DNA of 64,000 nucleotides from Peteryoungia rhizophila. Lineage in GTDB: Bacteria > Pseudomonadota > Alphaproteobacteria > Rhizobiales > Rhizobiaceae. A program made the position numbers and the translations under genes. The stretch is taken from positions 544,451-608,450 of the forward strand of contig NZ_STGT01000004.1 of assembly GCF_004912145.1 (NCBI RefSeq), given 5' to 3'. Numbering within the stretch: the first letter of the stretch is position 1; each line of letters begins with the position of its first letter. The notes under the pieces were generated by a model, which ran no database searches, was not told the origin of the DNA, and saw only the letters and a program-made list of their open reading frames with translations. Shown one piece after another: positions 8,273-16,073 of this stretch.

Positions 8273-8297
8273 AGTGCAGCATTACAGGGTTCCGAAC

Positions 8298-9344
8298 ATG
8301 TCGAAACTGAGCATCCGCGGCGTCTCCAAGGTCTTTGCGGGCGGCACGACCGCCGTCGACAACGTCTCCCTCGACGTGGCGGATGGCGAGCTTGTCTGCC
8401 TGCTCGGTCCTTCAGGGTCGGGCAAATCGACATTGTTGCGCATGGTTGGCGGTTTCGAACAGCCTACATCGGGGACGATTGCAATCGATGGGCAGGACGT
8501 GACGCGTCTCCCGCCCGAGCAGCGACCGACGGGCATGGTGTTCCAGAGCCATGCGCTCTGGTCGCACATGAACGTCTTTGCCAATCTCGCTTTCGGTCTC
8601 AAGCTGCGCCGGCGTCCGGCATCGGAAATCCGCGACAGGGTCGAGGCCGTGCTCGAGCTTGTCGGCTTGAAGGGTTACGGCAGCCGCATGACCAACGAGC
8701 TTTCGGGTGGTCAGCAGCAGCGCGTGGCAGTGGCGCGTTCCCTGATCCTGGAGCCGAAGATCCTGTTACTCGATGAACCCTTCGCGAGCCTCGACCAGCA
8801 TTTGCGCGAACGCCTGCGTGAAGAGGTGCGCGACATCCAACTTCGCCTGAAGATCACGACCTTGTTCGTCACCCACGGCCAGGACGAGGCGCTCTCGATG
8901 GCAGACCGGATCGTGGTCATGCGGAACGGTGGAACGGAACAGGCCGATAGGCCTGACGTCATCTACCGCGATCCGCAAACACCCTTCGTTGCCGGCTTCA
9001 TCGGCACGATGAACTTCATCGAGGGCAGGGTGGAGAACGGCTGCTTCAAACATGCCGATGTGACCGTGGATCTGCCCGTGGACGATGGGCCGATTACGCT
9101 TGCCGTGCGACCCGAGGCACTCGACCTTGTCGGGCAGGGAACCGGTCAGGCGATAATTCACCGAGTGACGGACTTCGGAACGCATGGCCTCGTCGATCTG
9201 CACCTCTCCGATGGTACGCGGGTGAAATCCATGGTGCGCAGTCCGGAGCCCTTCAGCGCCGGCCAGACCGTTTCCCTCAGCCCGCGCGCCTTTGCCGCCT
9301 TCCGCGACAATGTCAAACTCTACCGGACGTCAGATGCACACTGA
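8298..9344 (+). CDS. ABC transporter ATP-binding protein (MalK/UgpC/PotA type)
   Basis: 348 aa. ATG 8298 is chosen over GTG 8274 because MSKLSIRGVSKVF is the normal start of the family. Walker A GPSGSGKS (37-44), signature LSGGQQQR (134-141), Walker B ILLLDEP (154-160) and the switch His in FVTHGQDEA are all present. A C-terminal TOBE-like regulatory part follows (DGPITLAVRPEALDL...VSLSPRAFAAF). It drives import through the two upstream permeases. Its last codons overlap the start of the phosphodiesterase gene. Confidence 0.93.
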   Translation: MSKLSIRGVSKVFAGGTTAVDNVSLDVADGELVCLLGPSGSGKSTLLRMVGGFEQPTSGTIAIDGQDVTRLPPEQRPTGMVFQSHALWSHMNVFANLAFGLKLRRRPASEIRDRVEAVLELVGLKGYGSRMTNELSGGQQQRVAVARSLILEPKILLLDEPFASLDQHLRERLREEVRDIQLRLKITTLFVTHGQDEALSMADRIVVMRNGGTEQADRPDVIYRDPQTPFVAGFIGTMNFIEGRVENGCFKHADVTVDLPVDDGPITLAVRPEALDLVGQGTGQAIIHRVTDFGTHGLVDLHLSDGTRVKSMVRSPEPFSAGQTVSLSPRAFAAFRDNVKLYRTSDAH

Positions 9345-10182
9345 TCCCATATTCATCGAGAGCGATGGCCACCGGACCCTGTTCAAGTGGCACCGAGCAA
9401 GACGAAAGGCGTCCGATCCCGAATTCACGCCGACCCGTATTCTCGAAGCCATGCGCCTTGGCGCCAGCGTCGAGGTCGATCTCGTCGTTCATGCCGATCA
9501 GGGCTTTGCCATCCTGCACGACCTCGAACTGGATTACGGAACGACCGGAACCGGCACTGTCGCAGCGGCGTCGGCGAACCACCTCCGACAGCTCTTCCTT
9601 CGGGCAAATGACGGGACGCCGATCGGCGACAGGGTAATGTTGCTCGAAGACCTTTGCGCGCTGTTGAAGACCAATCCCGCGCATCCCGATGCGCTTTTGC
9701 AGCTCGACTACAAGGAAGACCTTTCCCGTCTTTCGCCATCGGTTGTCGCCAATTTTGCGGCTGCCGTTTCGCCGGTGTCTCACACGATGATCCTGTCCGG
9801 CGGCGATATCGCGGCGGTAACACTGCTCGCGGCAGCGACGCTAGATCTGCAAACGGGCTACGACCCGACTTATGTCGGCATACTCGACGATCTGAAATCA
9901 GCTGAAGACTTCTCAAACTTCATCGCCGCGGCGCTGAAAAGAGCGCCGGACGCTGCGATGATCTATCTGGCCTATGAGCTCATCCTTGCGGCGGATGCTG
10001 CAGGCGTCGATCTCATCGCGGCCGCCCATGCCGACAAGCGCCGTGTCGATGCCTGGACGATCCGGTCGATCAACCCGACCACACTGCGCCAGGTGCGACG
10101 CCTTCTGGAATTGCGCGTCGACCAGATCACCACGGATGATCCCGAGGGGCTTGCCGTCCAAATGGCAAAAGGAACTGCTTGA
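9334..10182 (+). CDS. Glycerophosphodiester phosphodiesterase-family protein
   Basis: 282 aa from ATG 9334, overlapping the ATPase gene by 11 nt. The GDPD active-site pattern is visible: His20-Arg21 (KWHRARR), Glu47 and Asp49 (SVEVDLVVH) and His62-Asp63 (AILHDLELDYGTTG). The usual HRG and PENT sequences are altered, so it is a divergent member. The family hydrolyses phosphodiesters such as glycerophosphodiesters to an alcohol and a phosphomonoester. There is no signal peptide, so it acts in the cytoplasm on the imported compound. The next gene could remove the remaining phosphate. A glycerophosphodiester, glycerophosphoinositol or sugar phosphodiester opine are candidate substrates. Confidence 0.8.
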   Translation: MHTDPIFIESDGHRTLFKWHRARRKASDPEFTPTRILEAMRLGASVEVDLVVHADQGFAILHDLELDYGTTGTGTVAAASANHLRQLFLRANDGTPIGDRVMLLEDLCALLKTNPAHPDALLQLDYKEDLSRLSPSVVANFAAAVSPVSHTMILSGGDIAAVTLLAAATLDLQTGYDPTYVGILDDLKSAEDFSNFIAAALKRAPDAAMIYLAYELILAADAAGVDLIAAAHADKRRVDAWTIRSINPTTLRQVRRLLELRVDQITTDDPEGLAVQMAKGTA

Positions 10183-10991
10183 TGCTCATCGATCCCGCTA
10201 CTGTACTCGCCGACATGATCGAGGCCGCGCGTCGCGCAGGCACGCTCACGCTTGCCCATTTTCACCGTCGCGAGAGCCTGGAAATCGGGATCAAGGGACC
10301 AGGCGATTTCGTCAGCATCGCCGACGAGGAGTCCGAGACGCTGATCCGTGATTACCTGCTGACACGCTATCCAGACTGGAGCCTGATCGGGGAAGAATTC
10401 CCGCCCGTCGAAGGTGTGGATGCGTCGTACCGCTTCCTGGTCGATCCCATCGACGGCACCACCAACTTTCTGAGCGGCCTCGACTACACGATCACGATTG
10501 CGCTGCGGAAGGCCGGCGAGACCATTTGCGGCCTTGTCTACAATCCGGTGACCGACGAGATGTTCACGGCACGGAAGGGTCATGGCGCCTATCTCAATGG
10601 AAGAAGGCTCACCATGCGAGACAGTGCGGATATCGGCCAGATGGTGGTGGGCACCGGTCTTCCGACCCCCAACCTGACGATGCATGCCGGTGCCTATGCA
10701 AGGCTCGACGCGATCCGCGCACCGATCGGTGCGGTCCGCGTTCTGGGAAGTGCTGCCAATTGCTGCGCCTTTGTCGCCTGCGGTCGCTTTACCGGCTATT
10801 TCGAGCAGACCGGTTTCGTGGATACGGCGGCCGGGATCCTGCTCGTCGAAGAGGCAGGTGGGATCGTGACGGACTGGTGGGGAAGGGGGCCGGAGTTTTT
10901 CGAGAAATCCGGATTGCTGATCGTGGCCAACCGCGGCACGCATGCTTTTCTCCTGGAGCACCTGTCTCGGATCCAGACCCCGGCCCAATGA
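10182..10991 (+). CDS. Inositol-monophosphatase-family phosphatase
   Basis: 269 aa; ATG 10182 overlaps the preceding stop codon (TGATG). Metal-binding motifs of the IMPase superfamily are present: GEE (70-72), DPIDGTTNF (88-96) and a late VDTAAG (213-218), where family members normally have WD-AAG, so Asp is kept and Trp is replaced. The superfamily dephosphorylates inositol phosphates, sugar phosphates, histidinol phosphate or PAP. As last gene of the operon it probably acts after the phosphodiesterase, releasing phosphate from the product. The substrate specificity cannot be read from the sequence. Confidence 0.88.
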   Translation: MLIDPATVLADMIEAARRAGTLTLAHFHRRESLEIGIKGPGDFVSIADEESETLIRDYLLTRYPDWSLIGEEFPPVEGVDASYRFLVDPIDGTTNFLSGLDYTITIALRKAGETICGLVYNPVTDEMFTARKGHGAYLNGRRLTMRDSADIGQMVVGTGLPTPNLTMHAGAYARLDAIRAPIGAVRVLGSAANCCAFVACGRFTGYFEQTGFVDTAAGILLVEEAGGIVTDWWGRGPEFFEKSGLLIVANRGTHAFLLEHLSRIQTPAQ

Positions 10992-11333
10992 TCAGAACAC
11001 AAGGGCTTAAGGAGAAGCGCCTATCGTCCGTCTGCGACGCGAAAATCATTTCCGCCTCAACGCATCAAACTTGCGGCCGGCACCCATGATTTGGAGAGGG
11101 TACACGCCTCACCTTACCATTCGCTGAAAGTATCTTGAAATCTCTGCAATGCTACGGGCTGGTGCAACCGTTCATTCATCTTGAATTGACCTCCGGCAGG
11201 CCTGCGAGCCGATATGGGGTTTTCCCCCTCGTTCCTTCTCCAAAACGGTAAGGTTTCAACCGCTTACTTCGTCTCAGGCGCGAACCCTACGTTTCCTAGC
11301 GCCTTGATTGTCGAACATGGATGGGCCGAACCG

Positions 11334-12050
11334 ATGTCAACTGCCGCAGCAATCCTACCTGTATCCCAGGAATACGAAATCTCCACCACCTCTAATCCCG
11401 TTCACCTTCCCCCCAAGGAAGCTACACTGGTTTCCTTCAACGGGGTCAGATTGGAGGCCGAGCGCATCTCCGGAACGGTCGTCGGTTCCCGCATCAAGCA
11501 GCATGACCAGATCTACACGACCCATCACAACAGCTATGGTTATGACGGGGAAAGGCATGTCCACTCAACCGTGCAGAACAAACAGTGGGAAACCAGCGAA
11601 GTTCGGCTGAAACTCGATGGTGGGCGTGAAAAGCTGTTCCAATTGCCATTCGCCATCAGCGTGGGGGAAGGCGATCTGCTGAGCGTGATCAGCGTTTGCA
11701 ACACGAAGAGCGGCAAGGCATTCACGGCTGCTGCTCAAAACCACAACATTGAGCAATGGTTTTCACTGGACCGCGACGGGTTGCAGAAGATGTGCGCCCA
11801 GCTTGGGGTTTTCAAGCTGACCGCGCTTTTGGGCAACAAGCCCGTGCTGTGTGTTTTCGCCGTCGTCATACTTTCCCTTTACGGGATTTTTGGTTCGTTG
11901 TTGTGGGCTGCAATTGGCGGCTTCTTTCTCGCCGCTTTGCTCTTGTTGGGCTTCCAGTATCTGGTCCTGCTCCCCTATGTGCTCGCAGTCTGGCCGAACA
12001 CAAATCGTCAGCTGCGCGCATTCTTTGAAGATTTCTCCCCGTGGCCGTAA
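11334..12050 (+). CDS. Hypothetical membrane protein
   Basis: 238 aa from ATG 11334; an in-frame ATG at 11214 would give 278 aa, and neither has a good ribosome binding site. The first about 150 residues are soluble and beta-rich (VSFNGVRLEAERISGTVVGSR, YTTHHNSYGYDGERHVHS). Two hydrophobic segments near the C-terminus follow (LCVFAVVILSLYGIFGSLLW and IGGFFLAALLLLGFQYLVLL). I do not recognise a family. It stands apart from both neighbouring operons and is followed closely by another hypothetical gene, so it is probably accessory. Confidence 0.5.
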   Translation: MSTAAAILPVSQEYEISTTSNPVHLPPKEATLVSFNGVRLEAERISGTVVGSRIKQHDQIYTTHHNSYGYDGERHVHSTVQNKQWETSEVRLKLDGGREKLFQLPFAISVGEGDLLSVISVCNTKSGKAFTAAAQNHNIEQWFSLDRDGLQKMCAQLGVFKLTALLGNKPVLCVFAVVILSLYGIFGSLLWAAIGGFFLAALLLLGFQYLVLLPYVLAVWPNTNRQLRAFFEDFSPWP

Positions 12051-12123
12051 TGCCGGGGCCGCATCGATTGAACCGCAGCCCTTAACATTCACCCTTTGCC
12101 ACTTTCACTCCGGATCACCTCCA

Positions 12124-12963
12124 ATGTCTCTGCTCGCGCCCATTATCCTACTCGCCTCTGGAATTCCGTCCCTGCCACCTGCGCCGATCGGTGATGAATT
12201 TCCCGCGAATAGTAAGGGTGTTGCCGCGATCATCTTCGAATTCTCCGACTATGGAGGCAGGACCGCGACGATGAGAGCGAAGGTCAACCAAGCATCGGTA
12301 GAAAGCTGGTGCGGGGCATGGTCGCCGAGCGATGCAACATGTGCGACGTCCCGTGAGATTGATGATCAGGTCTATGAAGCTCGCGCGAACTGCGAAACCG
12401 GTGACCTGTGGACCGAAGGCCGGCACTTCACCTTTGCCGGTCCCGAAACCGAGAACGAGCTCTTTTACGGCTACATTACCGTCAAAGACGCCGAGACGGG
12501 AAATCGCGTCGGGCTCTCGAATTCGGAGCGTGGACGGGAGTTTGCCGCCATGTGGCTCAAGCTTTGCCCGATGGGATGGCCCTACAAGGATGTGGCAATC
12601 GAGCCGACATTCGAGTCCGAGGATCGTTATGGTGAGTTCATGGGGCACAACGGCTCGACGATGTTTCATCATCAGAAACAGCACATCATCGTGTATGCGG
12701 ACCCTAAACCGTCAATCGCGGGATCGATCAAACCCGACACTGTGCTCTTTCGTGGTTGGGCAGTTCCAAACGAAGGGATTTCTGGCATTGCCTACACATT
12801 CAAGAAGGGATGTGACCCGGCCCCATACCTTGTTACCGGATATGACAACGGCTCGTTCCAGCTCACCTTGAGGGGTCAGGCCCCTGTAAGAGAAGGTTGC
12901 AAGGTTGTCGGCTACAGCGACAAAGGCCCCAATGCGACACTGGTGTTCGATCGAGGGGAGTGA
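12124..12963 (+). CDS. Hypothetical exported protein
   Basis: 279 aa from ATG 12124. The N-terminus MSLLAPIILLASGIPSLPPA looks like a weak signal peptide without a charged start. The mature part has several Cys (SWCGAWSPSDATCATSREI, NCETGD, KLCPMGW, KKGCDPAP, REGCKVVG) that could form periplasmic disulfides, and tandem beta-rich segments towards the end (GISGIAYTFKKG, NGSFQLTLRGQAPV, NATLVFDRGE). No family is recognised. It follows the preceding hypothetical gene by about 70 nt on the same strand. Confidence 0.5.
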   Translation: MSLLAPIILLASGIPSLPPAPIGDEFPANSKGVAAIIFEFSDYGGRTATMRAKVNQASVESWCGAWSPSDATCATSREIDDQVYEARANCETGDLWTEGRHFTFAGPETENELFYGYITVKDAETGNRVGLSNSERGREFAAMWLKLCPMGWPYKDVAIEPTFESEDRYGEFMGHNGSTMFHHQKQHIIVYADPKPSIAGSIKPDTVLFRGWAVPNEGISGIAYTFKKGCDPAPYLVTGYDNGSFQLTLRGQAPVREGCKVVGYSDKGPNATLVFDRGE

Positions 12964-13100
12964 ATGACGAGACCCGGTTTTGCTGGGCGGCATCTTGTAT
13001 GACGGATGTCGAACCGCCGAATACGTTTTGCTATGCCAGACCTTGGTGTCTGCATGAACGGTCGAATGTAGCTATTGCCGACGTATAGCAATTGTTTCGT

Positions 13101-13114
13101 AACCATTTATGGTT
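13101..13114. repeat. Short palindrome at the start of the LuxR-type gene
   Basis: AACCATTTATGGTT has perfect 6-bp arms around TT and ends 4 bp before ATG 13119. Its position suggests an operator for self-regulation or an effect on translation, but a 14-bp palindrome can occur by chance. Confidence 0.35.
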
Positions 13115-13118
13115 GCAT

Positions 13119-13826
13119 ATGCGACTAGAAAAACCAGATTCTGGTGTCGCATCAATGAGCTCATTCAATAGCCTCTCTCAAGGTCTTATCGACGTCTGGC
13201 TTGCATCGGACGAAATGACAATGCCGGAAAGTCTCTACTCCGGCTTCATCGGCAGTCTATCGATCAAGATGGCTCTCTCCGTCGTCGGAACGGCGCACGG
13301 GGACCCTTATGATTGGACGTTTCAGCGCATCAAGGATTTTGGTTTCAAAAGTCATTTGCTGGGCCAGCTCAGGCTGCAGTTCCCGGACGCCACTCTTAGG
13401 GATCTAGATCGACGATTTGTCGATGAGGCGATCATTCCAGCCTATTCGCGTTGTCTGCAAGTCGGACGACCGACCCTCGAGCTTGTCAGAACAAAGCTTC
13501 TTGGTGTCCGGATCGGCTATGAGCGGCTGATACTTCCACAGAAGTGTGAAGGCAGGCCGAGCTGGTGCATCAGCTTGGTCGAAGGCCGTTTTTTCATTCC
13601 ACCCTCGAAAGAGGCGAAGACCGACATGACGGATGAGAACATCATCCAGCTCTTGATCGAGGGACAGACAACCAGGGAAATCGCCGAGGTGCTTCACCTG
13701 TCGCCAAGAACGATCGAGCATCGCATCGACAAGCTGAAAGCCAGGTTCGAGGCCAAGAACCTTGTTCATCTTGTGGCAAAACTTGTCGCCACTCAGATTG
13801 GCCGTCGTGAAACGGAGAACCACTAG
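13119..13826 (+). CDS. LuxR-type HTH transcriptional regulator
   Basis: 235 aa from ATG 13119; ATG 13155 (MSSFNSL) is equally possible. The last about 65 residues form a LuxR/GerE helix-turn-helix: DENIIQLLIEGQTTREIAEV, then LSPRTIEHRIDKLKARF and a final helix. The N-terminal 150 residues are not an acyl-homoserine-lactone domain and look more like a PAS-type sensor (LIDVWLASDEMTMPE..., FIPPSKEAKTDMTDE). The ligand and targets are unknown. It is a single gene between hypothetical genes and the decayed leader. Confidence 0.75.
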   Translation: MRLEKPDSGVASMSSFNSLSQGLIDVWLASDEMTMPESLYSGFIGSLSIKMALSVVGTAHGDPYDWTFQRIKDFGFKSHLLGQLRLQFPDATLRDLDRRFVDEAIIPAYSRCLQVGRPTLELVRTKLLGVRIGYERLILPQKCEGRPSWCISLVEGRFFIPPSKEAKTDMTDENIIQLLIEGQTTREIAEVLHLSPRTIEHRIDKLKARFEAKNLVHLVAKLVATQIGRRETENH

Positions 13827-13916
13827 GTTTCGACTATTGGCGCGGTTGACGGCGGCACGCACTTTCAACGCTTTCAGAGACAGGCCGGGACGAGCTGAAG
13901 CGACGTCGCAAAGGAT

Positions 13917-14105
13917 CGTCTAACGCCCTTTCTCGAGACTGCGCTGCCTATTGAACGCTCGCACGGTGGCCGTCTTCGAAGCAGGTTTTGAGAAGCTGTG
14001 GTCTCGCCAGCCCTATTTCAGCGGCGTGCCTTCGGGAGTTGACACTGAGCCGACGTCGGGTGACACGGCAACCAAGGAGCTGACCGTGAAGCGTCGCGCG
14101 ACCGT
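13917..14105 (+). pseudogene. Decayed duplicate of the ABC-operon leader and start of its SBP gene
   Basis: The stretch repeats, in order, blocks of 5184-5430: TCGTCTAACGCCC, GACTGCGCTG, CGAAGCAG, CCAGCCCT, CCTTCGGG, GAGCCGACGT, GGCAACCAAGG and AAGCGTCGCGC. At the position of the SBP ATG this copy has GTG (14086), and after five codons (V-K-R-R-A) homology is lost. No binding protein follows. About 55 bp around the second LacI-type operator are missing or unrecognisable here. Confidence 0.6.
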
Positions 14106-14327
14106 CCAAGGCTCGAATGGCTCGCGACACAGCATGATGTGAGACCCGCAACTGCCATCACTCCTCAATCCGATGCCAGCTACTCTGGCGTCCGACATGC
14201 GGTCATGGACCTCTGCTTGGTAAGTATCTGGCCCTTGCGACATTCGCGGCTTGTGCAGTTGCCTGGACCAGGCTTGCAAGCTAAGTAAAGCTTACCAAAA
14301 GCATCAACATTTAACAGTCTTGGAAGC

Positions 14328-14843
14328 ATGAGCGCCCAGACCCCGCGCCAGATCGCGTTTTTCCTGGAACATAGACCGGCCCTGGTGGACTACGCCACCC
14401 GGTTGCTGGGGTCCCGTGATCAGGCGGAGGATATCGTGCAGGACGCATTTCTGCGGCTGAAGTCCGGGGATAACAATGAATATGCGCCTCGGCAGGTTCT
14501 GTCCTATTTCTACAGCATCGTACGCAATCTCGCGCTCGACCAATTGAAGCGTCGCAATGTCGAGATGCGCGGTCGCGAGATCGATCCGCCGTTCTGGATC
14601 CTGCCGCTGGACCCAGGGACACCGGAAGAAGCGGTCTTGTATTCAGACCAGGCTCGCGTCGCCTTGCAAACACTGGACGCGTTGCCACATGACACACGTC
14701 GCGCGATCGAACTCTACCGGAGCGAGGGCTGGACATTGGAGGCAATTGCCAGCGAACTGAAGATTTCCGTGGCGACTGCCCACCGACTGATCCGCAGTGG
14801 CATGGTGAAGATCGCCCTGTCACTCGATCAAGCGAGCCAATGA
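14328..14843 (+). CDS. ECF sigma factor, FecI-like
   Basis: 171 aa. Sigma-70 region 2 is at about residues 10-75 (LVDYATRLLGSRDQAEDIVQDAFLRL, YFYSIVRNLALDQLKRR). Region 4 is at about 110-160 (LDALPHDTRRAIELYR, WTLEAIASELKISVATAHRL). The next genes encode FecR and a TonB receptor with an N-terminal signalling domain, the standard FecI/FecR/FecA arrangement of cell-surface signalling. The sigma factor is therefore expected to transcribe the receptor gene when the receptor binds its iron complex. Confidence 0.93.
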   Translation: MSAQTPRQIAFFLEHRPALVDYATRLLGSRDQAEDIVQDAFLRLKSGDNNEYAPRQVLSYFYSIVRNLALDQLKRRNVEMRGREIDPPFWILPLDPGTPEEAVLYSDQARVALQTLDALPHDTRRAIELYRSEGWTLEAIASELKISVATAHRLIRSGMVKIALSLDQASQ

Positions 14844-14960
14844 AAAAATGCCGACAACCTTGAAAAATCCGAAGGCGCCGATCGTTTACACTAAAGCGGC
14901 AAAGACATGCCTGCAGGCCGTCACAGACCGTATCGAACAGGGAAGCGCCCACCAGTGACC

Positions 14961-15944
14961 ATGCCGGAGCAAGCAGAAGATGAGCGAGCATTGCTTCTCG
15001 ATGAGGCCATGGACTGGTTCATGCGCCTTAGAGACGCGCCGGCCGAACCGGAACTTTTCCGGCAATGGGAGGCATGGCTACAGACATCGGACGCCCATGC
15101 CGCGGCCTGGACGCGGATCTGTCGCAGCTGGGCGGCGCTCGGGGAACGTACGGCTTGCCCGCCTGCATCAACCAGAGCCGTTCACCGCGCGGGGATGCTG
15201 CCGCGCCGCGTGTCGCGACGCGGCTTGGGGTTGGCGACTGCCGCGCTCCTTTGCGCAGGACTGACCGCCGCCATCTTCGGGCCTTTTCTGCAGACCCGGC
15301 TCGAGGCAGACTTCCACACCGGTGCGGGCCAAACACAGGTGGTGATGCTGGCTGATGGATCGCGCGTGACGCTGGCGCCTCAAACGGCACTTGCCGAGGA
15401 TTTCGACAGTCAGTCCCGTCAGGTCCGACTGCTGGCTGGTGAAGCCTTTTTCGAGGTCGAACGGGATGCGACCCGGCCCTTTGTCGTCGCAGCGCGTGAC
15501 GCCTCGGTGCGCGTGCTCGGCACGGCCTTCGGGGTGCGTGACACCGGCCAAGGGACGCGGGTCGAACTGGCACACGGGGCCATAACGCTCACGCTAGGCC
15601 GCGCAACCGGCGGTCAGGAAATTGCCCTTGCACCCGGCGATGTCGTGACGGTCGACCGCCGCCTGGGCAGGGCGGAACGCAGCCAGGTCGACCCCGCCGA
15701 GATCGCGCTCTGGCGTGAAGGGAGCCTGTCGGTGACCAACCAGACATTCGGCGATGTGGTAAGCCTGATCCAGCGCCAGTCCCATGCCTGGATCGTCGTG
15801 GCCGATAGCACAATCTCATCGCTTCGGGTAACCGGTCTCTACGATCTTCACGATCCCGACAAGGCGCTCGATGCGCTAGCAGCGCCCTTCGATTTGAAGG
15901 TCAGGACCCTCTCCCCCTATCTGCGCGTGATTTCAAAGGACTGA
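14961..15944 (+). CDS. FecR-family anti-sigma/sigma-regulator protein
   Basis: 327 aa from ATG 14961. The cytoplasmic N-terminal FecR domain contains EAMDWFMRLRDAP and FRQWEAWL...HAAAWTRICRSW. One membrane segment follows near residue 90 (LGLATAALLCAGLTAAIFGPF). The periplasmic FecR domain has GQTQVVMLADGSRVTLAP and RLLAGEAFFEVERD, and the C-terminal part resembles STN-interacting sequence (VTGLYDLHDPDKALDALAAPF). It carries the signal from the occupied TonB receptor to the FecI-like sigma factor encoded just upstream. Confidence 0.93.
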   Translation: MPEQAEDERALLLDEAMDWFMRLRDAPAEPELFRQWEAWLQTSDAHAAAWTRICRSWAALGERTACPPASTRAVHRAGMLPRRVSRRGLGLATAALLCAGLTAAIFGPFLQTRLEADFHTGAGQTQVVMLADGSRVTLAPQTALAEDFDSQSRQVRLLAGEAFFEVERDATRPFVVAARDASVRVLGTAFGVRDTGQGTRVELAHGAITLTLGRATGGQEIALAPGDVVTVDRRLGRAERSQVDPAEIALWREGSLSVTNQTFGDVVSLIQRQSHAWIVVADSTISSLRVTGLYDLHDPDKALDALAAPFDLKVRTLSPYLRVISKD

Positions 15945-15947
15945 CTT

Positions 15948-15959
15948 TATATCGATATA
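15948..15959. promoter_or_regulatory. AT-rich palindrome upstream of the TonB receptor gene
   Basis: TATATCGATATA is a perfect 12-bp palindrome 4 bp after the fecR-like stop and about 115 bp before the receptor start. It could be an iron-regulator (Irr/RirA/Fur-like) site or lie in the FecI-type promoter; it matches no consensus I can state firmly. Confidence 0.3.
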
Positions 15960-16073
15960 TCAGACACTTGATTGTCATCTCGCGAACTGATCGCAAAAAG
16001 ATCGTCCGCGCGTGAAAAACTTGTCTCTTTCACTCGTATTTACCCTTGAACGTGGCGCTGAGCCGGTTTCAGT

